From Muricea muricata (taxonomy: Eukaryota > Cnidaria > Anthozoa > Malacalcyonacea > Plexauridae): a DNA stretch of 64,000 nucleotides. The notes beneath the pieces are model-generated. The model saw only the letters and a list, made by a program, of their open reading frames with translations. It was not told where the DNA came from and made no database searches. Positions 47,801-61,173 of this stretch are shown one piece after another. The stretch lies in assembly GCA_963855995.1 (NCBI GenBank), contig OY979724.1, positions 1,434,858 through 1,498,857 of the forward strand, given 5' to 3'. A program made the position numbers and the translations under genes. Position 1 is the first letter of the stretch, and each line of letters starts with the position of its first letter.

Positions 47801-48826
47801 GAAAACACTTTGAAATTCGTGTTTTTTTAGGAAAACAGAAAGTAACATATAAAAAAGTTCTAATTTTCGAAAAATATTCTTAATTTCTCAAAATGTAATA
47901 AAGAACATTCCACAAAGCTCTTTAATGTAAACATCCTTATGCAAAAGCCCTCAAACAGTCTAGCAACTGAGTCATGCTTGATAATTCTTGGCCAGCACTT
48001 TTAGATAAGACAATGCTATCTCGGGGGTATTTCTTTCTTTTAAAAGATTAAATACAATATACAACACTGGCTCAATATCGTCATTCCTTGAACGCCCGCC
48101 AAAAAATATATAGTAGCATTTTCCGCATGAGACAATAATAGAATAACGGAAAGCGTTGTAGGTTTTAGAGCAAAATTTGACTTTATGCCTTAAATTGCTT
48201 CCACAAACCGGACCAGTAAAACCCCATAATATAGGTCTGCACAAGCGCCCTAGCCATAAATCAAAGAACATCCCGAAAGCTTTCACAGCATTTCGATTGC
48301 CGATTGCAAATACAATAGAATGAAATATTGGCATTCGAAGAGACAGCAAAAAATAGCAAAGTCATCGAGACATCCCGATATAATCTCGTGACCAAAATAC
48401 CTCGAGGTAATACCCATTTGTCCATGTTTTAACTTTTTTCACACACACGGCAGCATGTGTACAACAGCATGTCTTTTTTCTACAATTTCAAACGGTTTAC
48501 ATTTTACAACTACAAGGATACATCTTTAGAAATCCAGTAGAAGTACCGATTGCCAGCAATCCGATTTCTTTATCGTACGCCACGGCGCTCGGTTTGTGTG
48601 GAAATCCATGTTCGACTGTCTAAAATCAAAGACAAAACAGAAATCCAAACAACCCTTGGGAGAATTTCATCTCAGGTGAACACAAATTTACAAATGGGTT
48701 AGGCGATGAAAAATTCGAATATACAGCGAAAAAGTCGACACGTACCTTGGAAAATGACAAGAGTTCTTGGGCAATTTTGTCCTTAGGATCAGGCTTTCGG
48801 CCTCTTCCTCTCGCAAACCGTAACAT
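35847..48826 (-). CDS. LLGL: Lethal giant larvae homologue (LLGL), complete
   Basis: Cortical polarity scaffold of the Scribble module, antagonised by aPKC, that also binds SNAREs and myosin II. Exons: 48746-48826, 48522-48619, 46242-46323, 46047-46165, 45336-45479, 44886-44961, 44441-44692, 43597-43762, 43105-43322, 42631-42698, 41879-42182, 41177-41352, 41000-41088, 40413-40673, 39629-39859, 38702-38863, 38122-38341, 36572-36797, 35847-35975; 3102 nt, 1033 residues (human 1020-1064). N-terminal motif [18 protein letters not shown]40-propeller segments such as VVSSH-like [13 protein letters not shown], the LLGL hallmark [14 protein letters not shown], and [19 protein letters not shown]. The basic aPKC-regulated helix [19 protein letters not shown] is at about 639-657, with Ser642, Ser646 and Ser652 as candidate phosphosites. 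The last two exons are Thr/Ser-rich and less conserved. Exon 2 ends at an AAGAT|GTATCC donor chosen by frame. Confidence 0.95.
36250..36500. repeat. 'ACTTTTACTTAAGTA'-type degenerate repeat, LLGL intron
   Basis: Recurring words CTCAAGTA, TACTTTT, ACTTTTACTTCAGTAAAA and TAGTAAAAAACTCGAGTA. Such internal arrays occur inside some hAT-like non-autonomous elements, but no termini were found here. Confidence 0.4.
37221..37235. repeat. G15 homopolymer
   Basis: One of several long G or C runs in non-coding DNA; others are at 8149-8161, 28936-28952, 41544-41557, 53909-53919 and 58812-58823. Confidence 0.9.
37689..38096 (+). mobile_element. TTAA-flanked MITE, copy 2 (full length)
   Basis: Starts TTAAGACAGCTCGATAG and ends CTCTAGAGCCACCTTAA, so both ends carry TTAA and short imperfect inverted repeats. 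It is 408 bp, non-coding, and lies in the LLGL intron just 26 bp from exon 38122-38341. TTAA targets are typical of piggyBac-type elements; that assignment is inferred. Confidence 0.65.
39117..39330 (+). mobile_element. tRNA-derived SINE fragment
   Basis: It contains GGTTCGATTCCCAC, a good RNA polymerase III B box, followed by the shared tail CCCGGTGTGAATATAAGCTC and CACACCACAAACATCATTTTC. The A-box half is degraded. It lies in an LLGL intron. Confidence 0.6.
39343..39540 (+). mobile_element. tRNA-derived SINE
   Basis: The head TATGGCTCAGTTAGCAGAGC (A box) with GGTTCAATTTTC (decayed B box) resembles a tRNA 5' half. The tail GTGCCCGGTGACGGTGAATA and CATTTTCACACCATCATCATT matches the neighbouring copy. 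No tRNA cloverleaf or CCA end, so it is not a tRNA gene. Confidence 0.65.
40705..40985. repeat. About 120-bp tandem repeat in an LLGL intron
   Basis: About 2.3 copies of a unit beginning AGTTTAGAACTGATAGAGC and containing TAACACTGGATCAATAAG, spaced 121 and 114 bp. Inside each unit TTTAG/TTAGG words are themselves repeated. Confidence 0.85.
42190..42600. repeat. AAC-rich low-complexity intron
   Basis: Most of the intron between LLGL exons 42631-42698 and 41879-42182 consists of AACAAC, AACAAACAAG and CAGCAAACAAG words. Long open frames in it are artefacts. Confidence 0.8.
43440..43555 (+). repeat. Dispersed repeat shared with 53605-53780
   Basis: CAGAAGTATTCCCCCC, TATTAGCCAT, AATATCTCAGGGGG, TTCAATATTCATTATGGATGC and GTGCTTGGG match in order the sequence in the first TMEM184 intron. 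Confidence 0.6.
45779..45870. repeat. Minisatellite, two units
   Basis: Two copies of a unit made of a CACACA run, CTAGAGATGGCAT and a C8-C9 tract, in an LLGL intron. Confidence 0.85.
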
Positions 48827-48829
48827 TGT

Positions 48830-50030
48830 GGCAGAAAACTGCAAAAACTCACATGCAGAAGCCAACAAAACTCGACGAAACTGGAAGGGTCAACAAAAAT
48901 CGGCCAAAACGCCAAGGCGTGAACAAGCTAGAGTTCAGGCTCCCTCCTTTCGGCTTTAAAGAGGGGACTAATATTCCGGTGGTGCTATGGTGCTTTAACT
49001 CGTGTCGCGAAACAATTCCGAGAAAAAAAACGTGGAAAATTTTGTACGCGACAATTTTATCACTTCCTCTAGTACCGTCGTTTGCATCTCAATGAATGAA
49101 CACCATACAAAAACAATGTATAATATTTCTTATTTTAGATAAATAAAAATTTTGTGTGCCACCCCTGATCTTTGCAAATTGAACAGTTGAAGGTTGAAAT
49201 TTAGTAACAACACAGTTACAATTAGTTCAATTTTAATGTACACATTAAATGACGTCACAAAATGATTGATTTGTAACGACGCTATCTTGTTCCAACACTC
49301 CATGATTTCTCATTTTTTTTTCTTGTAACTTCTCTTCTGAATTACACTTCCCTTGGACTTATCTAAACTTAACTTTCTCATGAATTATCAAATGTTTAGA
49401 AAATCTCAAGATAAGCAGGAATTTTAAACTGACGAAAGTGGTATTTGAAGAGTAAGTTTTTCTGTTGATTTCTATGAACAGGCAAACTCAAAACATAGAC
49501 TTAAAGCGCTATGTACTTGCTGACGCAATACGCCCTGATAGGCTTTACTGTGTAACTTCACTTTAAATATATTCCAGGGCTTTGAATTTAAATATTTTAA
49601 ACCAGAACAGCAATGTCTATGGAACGATCGACTTTGGAAAGCTCCTCTTTGGGTACACTGAATGTTTGCGTTATTTTTTGCTGCAGAAATTTCACCATTC
49701 AATGCGGGTTAAAAAGTTTCATCCAAAATTAGATGGTGATGTTTGCCTTGTTTTCTCTCTGGAATGCTGATGTAAATACAAAGTCCTGGAATATTTATAA
49801 ATTGCATTGGAAGCGATAGGTTTCGTATCACGGATGCCATTTGAGCTTTAGCCCACATATCCATTTATTTGTTGATACAGACTAACTTGAGTTGACTAGT
49901 ACCGTTAAAGGAGCTAGTTGAGTTAAATTACATTTCCTATTTTGCCATTTCCGAACGAACTTTCCACTACATCATTCTCTGCAATAAACAACGTTTTCAT
50001 TTGACCTTTTTAGATCACTTCAAACAAACT
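48830..50030. other. Divergent promoter region of LLGL and the acidic-protein gene
   Basis: No supportable coding exon. The left end upstream of 48826 must contain the LLGL promoter. At 49995-50013 the sequence TTTGACCTTTTTAG resembles a splice acceptor 21 bp before the ATG at 50035, so the plus-strand gene may have a non-coding first exon farther left. Confidence 0.5.
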
Positions 50031-50034
50031 GACG

Positions 50035-51996
50035 ATGGTTAGCAATTTATTGTTAATATCAGCTTCATTTCTCAGCATTTTGGCGAGTGTAGCCGCACTT
50101 AATTTCCTGATAACCCAATTGGTATTCATGTGTTTTGGACGGTCGAAAAAGAAGAAGCAAGACAGTCGGAGTACGGAGGGAAATATTAATGGAAAGATTA
50201 ATATTCATGGAGAAGGAAGTCGTTGGCTAGAATCAAGCAATATTGGGAACGTAACGATGGCTAATGGGTCTGAGCTTAACAGTGATAAAGCTGTAGTCAG
50301 TAGTAGTTGTGATACAGTCAGTTGTGATGTGGTGGCCGTTCACTGTGAGAAAAGGATGACTTTGGGCTGTGAAAGTCATATTGCTACAGATAGTGGAGAT
50401 AGTGCTGTTGTTGTTTATGGTAGCGAGAGTGAAGATGAAAAGGTAGAAAGCCATGACGGGCAAGTGAACGGGGTAAAACTTGGTGGTGAAGTAATGGTCT
50501 CTACTGAAGATATTAGTGTAGGTGTTAGTGAAGTTAGTGGAAAAGATGGTGTTGGTAAAGGTGATGATATTAGTAATGGTTTTGATGATGGTGGAAATGA
50601 TGGTGGTAATGAAGGTGATGGAGACAATGATGGTGCTGAGGCTAGTGGTGCAGGTGATGATGGTGAAGGTAGTGGAAAAGATGATACTAGTAAAAGTGAG
50701 GGTATTGGTAATGGTTTTGATGATGGTGGAAATGATGGTAGTAATGAAGATGATGGAGGAAATGATGGTGCTGAAGCTAGTGGTACAGGCGATGATGGTG
50801 AAGGTAGTGGAAAAGATGGTTCTGGTGATATTGGTAATGATGCTTGTGATGATAGCAATGGTGGTTGTGGTGGTAATGGTGTCGAAGATAATGATGATAA
50901 TGAAGATGCTCTTTACGAGACCAGTAAACGTGAAAGTAAAAACAGCAATCACTGTCGTATTTTGAGTGGTCAAAGTATGGATCATGATGATCAAGATGTT
51001 GATGCTGCCAACGAAAATGCTAATGATAACAGCATTCGTAGTGGTGATCGTATTGATCATGATGTCAATGCTGATAAGAATCAAATTGATGATATTGATG
51101 ATATCGGGGATGTTTTGAATGGTGGCTATGATAGGAACGGCAATGACAGCGAGAAATTCGATGATACAGACCATACATGCGTCATTTCAAGACCGGCTGG
51201 TTGTAGCTCTTGCAACCTTCGTGCATGTCAGTGCAACCATGTCAGCAATACTAGAAGCAACGGTGAGAATACCCTTGATGCTGTTCGTCTTCAAAAACAA
51301 CAGATCCATTTTAAACTGGATGTGGAAATTACTAAATACCAAATTTCTAACGACTGTGATGATTCCCATGGTGGGTCTAGTGAGAATCTTAGTGATGGTA
51401 AAAAACTGCAGGGCAATTCTGTCCAAAATGGTCCCCCAAATCAAACACCACAAACCATTCCTAGTTTTTGTGAAAATGCATGCTACAGCAAGATTTCGAC
51501 TAAGAAAATTGCATCCAAATGTGAGAGCAGATCTTGTCGGATTACTATTGAACCAAATGCGACAAAAAATAAAGGTTCCGCAAAGTTTTGTTCGGAAAGG
51601 CACATGGCTTGCGAAGATACCATCAAACTATCAACAGCAATAGACAATACGTATTTAGCGACAAACACAACAACAAACAATGAAGGATTATTTCTTAATG
51701 ATAAACTAAATGAAAATCTACCTAAGATAGTCTGCACGTGCGAAACAAAGACTAGGAACATTGCAATTCAAGTTTTTGAAGATAGTTCAACAGCTTTTTA
51801 TAGCACCAGTGACAGCTCAGGAAATAGTTCGACGATTTCTTGTTGTTGTTCGAGCGAGTATGAATACGGACGAGATTTTGAGGTAACTTTGTCCAGCAGT
51901 GAAACATCCAATTGTGATGAACGTATCAACGCGAGAAAGTCGCCAGAATTTCTAGGTGAGTCAACGGAACTCGATACGACAAAATATGCCTTGTAA
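50035..51996 (+). CDS. Unrecognised Asp/Gly/Asn/Ser-rich single-anchor membrane protein
   Basis: I do not recognise this gene. One uninterrupted frame encodes 653 residues. Residues about 5-35 form one long hydrophobic segment (LLLISASFLSILASVAALNF and on), followed immediately by RSKKKK, so a membrane anchor with the rest on the cytoplasmic side is predicted by the positive-inside rule. A strongly acidic low-complexity region follows, with two 45-residue repeats (NGFDDGGNDG at about 182 and 227, each ending GDDGEGSGKD). The C-terminal third is more complex, with Cys clusters (CSSCNLRACQCNH, SCCCSSEYEYG) and Ser/Thr-rich stretches. The reverse strand also has a long open frame, a shadow of GAT-rich codons. 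A poly(A) hexamer 190 nt past the stop supports a real transcript. Confidence 0.7.
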   Translation: MVSNLLLISASFLSILASVAALNFLITQLVFMCFGRSKKKKQDSRSTEGNINGKINIHGEGSRWLESSNIGNVTMANGSELNSDKAVVSSSCDTVSCDVVAVHCEKRMTLGCESHIATDSGDSAVVVYGSESEDEKVESHDGQVNGVKLGGEVMVSTEDISVGVSEVSGKDGVGKGDDISNGFDDGGNDGGNEGDGDNDGAEASGAGDDGEGSGKDDTSKSEGIGNGFDDGGNDGSNEDDGGNDGAEASGTGDDGEGSGKDGSGDIGNDACDDSNGGCGGNGVEDNDDNEDALYETSKRESKNSNHCRILSGQSMDHDDQDVDAANENANDNSIRSGDRIDHDVNADKNQIDDIDDIGDVLNGGYDRNGNDSEKFDDTDHTCVISRPAGCSSCNLRACQCNHVSNTRSNGENTLDAVRLQKQQIHFKLDVEITKYQISNDCDDSHGGSSENLSDGKKLQGNSVQNGPPNQTPQTIPSFCENACYSKISTKKIASKCESRSCRITIEPNATKNKGSAKFCSERHMACEDTIKLSTAIDNTYLATNTTTNNEGLFLNDKLNENLPKIVCTCETKTRNIAIQVFEDSSTAFYSTSDSSGNSSTISCCCSSEYEYGRDFEVTLSSSETSNCDERINARKSPEFLGESTELDTTKYAL

Positions 51997-52183
51997 CACA
52001 TTGTAAACATGGAATGCATTGAAGAAATTGAGACAGATAAAGACCTTCGAAAAACGATGGCGTCAAATTCGTCCATTTTGGGACGGTTTTTGTCCAGAAT
52101 CATAAACTTTGCGCAGTGCTGTTTTTCTGCGCTATACACTGACAGATAGTGCTTTTTCAAAGTTACATCATATTGACTTTCTA

Positions 52184-52189
52184 AATAAA
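52184..52189 (+). terminator. Poly(A) signal of the acidic-protein gene
   Basis: AATAAA about 190 nt downstream of the stop codon at 51996, on the same strand. Confidence 0.55.
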
Positions 52190-52249
52190 GCATCACTCAG
52201 TGATAAAAGCACAATATGATTCATTTACCGTTTCGTAAAAACTCACAAC

Positions 52250-52390
52250 TCGAAAACAAGCTTGTAGCGGACTTGTACGCAGAGTTGTACTGGTAGGAAT
52301 GCTGATCCAAATGCTGATCTTGCCATTCAACTTGCACACTTGTGCAACACTTGTGCCAGTTTGTTACAAGCTTGAAAATCGTGCGAATAA
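52250..52390. repeat. 'ACTTGTTGCAAG' dispersed repeat
   Basis: Words AACAAGCTTGTAG, ACTTGTACGC, CAACTTGCACACTTGTGC and GTTACAAGCTTG in the short spacer before TMEM184. Confidence 0.5.
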
Positions 52391-52684
52391 ATTGCGCTTT
52401 CCAATAAGCATTACGTCATTCTTGCATTACGTGACGTAATTCACCTGATATAAGCATTACGTCAGATGACGTTTTTCTCATAAAAATCATGACATCATCG
52501 AATAGAACCGGAAACAATTAATGTAAAACTTCGTGTAAAACAAACATAAGCTCGAACCATAGCTCAAACTAATCCACTGCCAAATATCAGAAACGACTTG
52601 TATGTCGAATATCAAAAGAACGTTTGTCTTTTTGCGTTTAAAATCTTGGTACTTAAGAAGGAAGGCTTCTATCAGTAGTGAAAG

Positions 52685-56410
<3,726 letters not shown>

Positions 56411-57190
56411 CAGAGAAGCTGGATTTGGTGAATGATCGCTAGGATAGGTTATTTATTTGAAATACTTCAAATGAATATAGAAAGACAACAACCATATCCT
56501 GTTTTGAACAGCTTTAAATGAGGATCATTTCAAATAACCTCGACAAAGTCAACAACCAAACACATGTTTGAGATCAATCCAACCAGGCTTTGGTTGCAAG
56601 GAATCATTGTGTCATAATTATTTTGTTTCTAGCTTTAAAATTGTATTGTTAAATATATAATACAGCATGTTGCAGAGTCTGGAGGTAGCTGTCCTTCAAA
56701 AGAAGTTTTTTGAAAGTTTTAAATTGTGCCTGACTTAGGAACTTTTAGAGTTTTGCTCTATATTTCTGTAGTTTTATCAATTTAAGAAGACATTTATAAA
56801 CATTAATTCTAGATACTGGTCATACCTAAGACCAACTCTTACATAATTTAATGTGGAAAACGTTCTAGAATGCTATGGAAAATACTAGTAGGTCCCTATA
56901 TAACTGCATATAGCATGGATTAAAACTTAGCCAATGCTGAGAATAATAATCTGAAAGTAAGCCTCCCCCCTACCACCTAAGAGTAGTCAGGGTGACCTTC
57001 AAGACTCTACAGCATATCAACGATGCAAACAACATGAGAGAATATTATTTCTATTTACTTTGTAATAAAAGGTACTACCACTGACTAATGATTTGTTTAA
57101 ATTACATTACTGTTAATCTTTTAGTATTTATCAATTATACTACATTAAAGCACAACATCCCTACACCTATAATACAATTATTACAAAGAA
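56411..57190. other. Convergent spacer between TMEM184 and the dehydrogenase
   Basis: No coding exon seen. It contains the 3' ends of both genes. An AATAAA on the plus strand near 57063-57068 is a possible signal, far from the TMEM184 stop. Confidence 0.5.
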
Positions 57191-57192
57191 TC

Positions 57193-59423
57193 TTAAATTT
57201 CAAAAACAGCTTTTGAGATTCTCCCACTTTTCAATGTTGAAAGAGCTTGGGCATAATCCTCGAGCTTAAACATCTCGACACCCAGTTTCTCATAACTCAA
57301 ATACTCCTTAGCCATGTCCTGGACCAGCTGGATAGCTCTTGGAAATGTGAAAGGGTTAATCAGTGATCCCACTAACTTGATTTCTTTAGAATATATATCA
57401 AATGGCTTGAGTTTAATTTCAGAAGTTTTAGGGCAACAACCAAAGATGCAAAAGGTGGCACCATGGCGAAGCCAATTAAATGCCTGCTGAATGGCTTCGG
57501 GCGACCCGGTGCAATCAATAATCGTATCAAAACCCCAGGTAACATCATTATTGGTGATCCCTCGTTTGTACAGGATCTCGAGACTATCTGGGTGAACTAT
57601 GCTGAATCCTAACCTCATGCTAGAGGCCAATGCTCGCCGTTGCTCAGATATCTCAGTTAGGATAACTCTACGATAACCTTTGAAATGTGCTATACAGGCA
57701 AAAAGTAAACCAATGATTCCGGTACCACATATTAGGATGTCAGCATCCGTGGGTAATGGGGAAAGCCGATCCCAGCCACGGAGAACACACGAGAGTGGTT
57801 CAACAAATACAGCAGCCTCAAGAGTTATCTGCGTTGGTATTGGATGGACTTGTGAGGCAGGAACGCGGCAAAAGTGTGCCCAGCCGCCATTCCTCCAAAG
57901 ACCAATGGTCGAGTTGATCCCGCCAACAGGACAAAAGTGAGGTTGGGCTTTAAAACAGTAGTGACATTTCCCACAACTGTTATTTGGGTTTATAACGACC
58001 CTGCAAAATATTGGATAGCAGTTTTAGCTTTATCGATTCTCCATTCATTTAAAGTCTTCTCAAATACATATTATTCTAATTTGCATAGTTTCATTCTGTA
58101 GTTGTGGACTTTACTGGCTTCATTCAAGTTTGTCAAGTTACATCAAGTCTGTTAGCTTCAAGTTGCATCAGGTCTATAAAAAACATGATGTTGATGCAAC
58201 CTGATGTTTGCAGACTTGCTGTAAGTTGTTAAAACAACTCGCATCAAGCTTGTGGACAAAAAGTCTTGACAATCAGCCTGTATCAATCCAGTCGATAACT
58301 TGCACCAGACTTGTTATCATTAAGCCAGAACAAGCAGAGCAAACACATCCTGATATCCATTTGATCATTGCAAAGGATAGTAATAAGCTTGCGGCAGACC
58401 TGATGCTGCTTGCATGTTTCTTTCAGATGCTCTTATAGCAGAATAGCATGTTTCTGGTTGTGTAGCATGCACAATTAGACAAAATGAGTAATTCTAACAA
58501 TAAATTGTTTACCCACTTGTCTTAAAGCTTTTCAAACCAATGAGTTATACTTCTTGCTAATTGCTTCATTAAAAATTTATTAATAGGTATTACTTTCCTA
58601 CTTTCAATTATATACTAATTGCTTTTAATTGAATTTTAAAATTTATTATTAAACCACATATGCAGTGAACAATTAGCTTAATTGGACTTGTAATTGACCA
58701 ATTAGCAAAGTTAAAAAACCAAACAGAATATAAAAAATGAATTACCAAAAAATATCTAAAAAACAGCACAATAGATTGCCCAATATGCCCATCACTTCAT
58801 AATGCACAACAGGGGGGGGGGGGTGAATGAGTAACTTGGGGCCATTGACAGTTTAAAAGTGTTATCTTCAATAATGCCACTCTTCCAAATCTCCTGAGAG
58901 AGTATTATATTGGGATAAATCTCACTTGCCATTGGATATGCTCACACTCCCCCCTGTTTGGTCAAAACATTGACAGATGCACCCCCCCCAACAGTTACTG
59001 TCAAAATTCCAGAGTGAAAAGTTTGTAATGTGCAATCGAGATATCGCAATTTTGATGTCTTCTATAAATTTTCTATGACATTTTGTAAATCTCAGGAACG
59101 CAATTCTTAAACTTTCCAGTCTGGCTGTCAATCAGCACAGTAGCGTGTTGAAATATCGAACAATAAATTTCAATTCCTTCTGACCTTTCTCCGACTGAGC
59201 AATGTTTCACCTCGCTTCCAATTTCTGTGACAACTCCACTAAATTCGTGTCCAAGCACGACCGACTTGGCGCAAGGAAACTCCTTGGCGAGCACGTGCAA
59301 ATCTGTGCCACAAATGCCAGAATATGCGACCTTTACAATGACATCTGTTGGCACTTGTACACGTGGCGGTGGAGTAGTAATGACGGAGAGTTCACCTTCA
59401 AAAACTTGAAGAGCAGTATTCAT
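57193..59423 (-). CDS. Zinc-dependent medium-chain dehydrogenase (polyol/threonine dehydrogenase-like)
   Basis: Cytosolic NAD(P)-dependent oxidoreductase of the MDR superfamily. Exons: 59185-59423 and 57193-58000; 1047 nt, 348 residues, the usual size. Catalytic zinc ligands are visible: Cys38 in SGICGTDLH, His59-Glu60 in GHEFSG, and Glu in VEPLSC. The structural zinc lobe is complete, Cys89, Cys92, Cys95 and Cys103 (CGKCHYCFKAQPHFC). The Rossmann motif is GTGIIG. Layout resembles sorbitol, D-arabinitol and L-threonine dehydrogenases; substrate cannot be told from sequence. It converges on TMEM184. Confidence 0.93.
58120..58350. repeat. 'ACTTGTTGCAAG' dispersed repeat, dehydrogenase intron
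   Basis: Words GTCAAGTTACATCAAG, CTTCAAGTTGCATCAGG, GATGCAACCTGATG and ACTTGCACCAGACTTG recur in both orientations within the single intron (58001-59184). Confidence 0.55.
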
Positions 59424-59764
59424 TTTTAAGAGAAAAAAGTCAAAAAAACCAAAACGTCTTTATCGCCAAATGAAAATGAGAAAATAACAGAAAATAATTA
59501 GTGCCAGCGCCAGCGAACATGTAGCGGGAAGCATAATTGCCCATGGCATACTTCATGCAGAAATCTTTATTTTTTTCACTGGATGAAGAAGGTCTGGAGC
59601 GCTAAATCAATAGCACACAAAATTGCTTCATTTTCACCGCCTGAATTAATAAAAAAAGAATTTGACGCTTCGAGTGAAGGCCAAACTTCCCGACAATGGG
59701 CCTTGCTCGAGAAGTGGAATTTTGTTTACAACTTTTCAGGTAGTGAAAGATCCTTTTGTGCGGT

Positions 59765-60022
59765 TGTTGGAGGCTGGTGTCTAGTAATAATTAATATATA
59801 TCCATTTTAGTTAGGTAATCAGTAGACATTTAATATGGCCATGTATGACGTAGGAGCCTCGACACGGCTCTGTATATAAGGACGAGAGATCAGTGTGTAA
59901 GGAGAGATAGATAGTGAGACTGTGAGGTGAAGCCTGTGCGCTAGTGTTTTGTACAGTTTAATAAATACATTTAAAATTATCTAGTGAGTGATTTAGTCGA
60001 GGACCATAGTTTGGATGCAACA
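59765..60022 (+). mobile_element. Probable solo LTR of a Gypsy-like retrotransposon
   Basis: Starts TGTTGGAGGCTGG and ends GGATGCAACA, giving TGTTG/CAACA terminal repeats. It contains TATATAAGGACGAGAG (TATA box) near 59872 and AATAAA near 59960, in the order expected for U3-R-U5. No adjacent gag-pol sequence and no clear target duplication were seen. Confidence 0.55.
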
Positions 60023-60746
60023 TTCTCGACACGCTTTTGACTGTACTACCTACACAAACAATGGAGGAAACTTAAAAAAAGTAAAGTCTTTAATATATCT
60101 TTGTACACGCGTTATAAGTTATCAATGTAAAAATAGACACACATTTTAATATATTACAACATATATACCAGTCATTCTCTCGCACGATGTCCTTCTATAA
60201 ATAATATATGACTTTGTTCCCACGCTCGGAATACACTGGACCACTTATATATAGGGCGAATAATATTACGTCTTTTTACAAGTCTATCACTCATTCCTTT
60301 TTGGGTGTTTTTTTGAATACAACTTTGTCCAATTCAAAAGGCTCGACTGTTTACTGCAATTTTGTCTCAGTATTTCATCTGCACTGCACACAATAGGGTT
60401 AAAGTTGGATTTGTGATCATCCTTAAAAGTAGGACATTCTCTAGCAAAAAATTGAGATACAACCTTCACGAGCGCCAGACATGCTAAAAGAAGCAATTGT
60501 GTAAACGAGACTAGCAAGTCAAAATTGCAATAAAACGTATTGAACCCACAATGTGTTTACAAAAAAATGTCACTCTAAACGAAAATTAAACTACAAATCA
60601 TTGTTCGTCGGTTCCAAGCATTTATGACAGTTGGGAAACCATGTAACCAATGGCGAAACACGCAAACGTATTATGTGGTATTGCTTAGAGTCTGGAGAAT
60701 AGACAGTTCCCGTGACAGACAAAATTTTAATGAACAAAATCTTTCA

Positions 60747-60897
60747 TCACAGCTGAAAAGAGCATTTTAAAATTAGTAAAATTGCTCAGTTGGGTTGTAA
60801 AATCTTGTAGACAACGGAAGATATAGCCCGGCCAAGTTCTGGTACCAAACTTTGAAATTAAATTTTAAATTCTCAGAAGCTCTTTTCAGCTCTAATG
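60747..60897. mobile_element. Foldback MITE, family A copy 3
   Basis: The left arm CAGCTGAAAAGAGCATTTTAA, TTAGTAAAATTGC, TTGGGTTGTAAAATCTTGTA and GAAGATATAGCC parallels the left arm of the 23255 element. The right end GCTCTTTTCAGCT is the inverse of the left end. The inner part of the right arm is lost. Confidence 0.6.
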
Positions 60898-61173
60898 AAA
60901 TGTGTTGTTCGTGTTTTCTGGATCAAAGCTTAATCTATTACGAGAATTGTCAATGATGTGGACTGAAAATTTGCTCTGTTTTACAAACTAATAACATCTA
61001 TATTTTTTCGATAGGCGTATGCGTGAAATAATTTACCGACGTTTAAAAATTTTCAAGCAGAAAGCTTCTTCATCAAACCAGGCATCACAATTGATAACCA
61101 CAGCTAAACTCATAATATATCTTGAAAAAAATCAGATAACTCAAGAAAGGACTGTAAATGCACGCAAGGATAT

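Noticed and set aside
47972..48349. Minus-strand frame of 125 codons in LLGL intron 2
   Set aside because: No splice-consistent link to LLGL exons, which join across it in frame, and no recognisable domain.
50233..51174. 313-codon minus-strand frame rich in Ile/Thr
   Set aside because: It is the mirror of GAT/GGT-rich codons of the plus-strand acidic gene; low complexity and no domain.
59583..59810. Plus-strand frame MKKVWSAKSIAHK... ending near a possible donor
   Set aside because: No partner exon or recognised family, and its end runs into a probable solo LTR. It could be a real first exon, but support is too thin.
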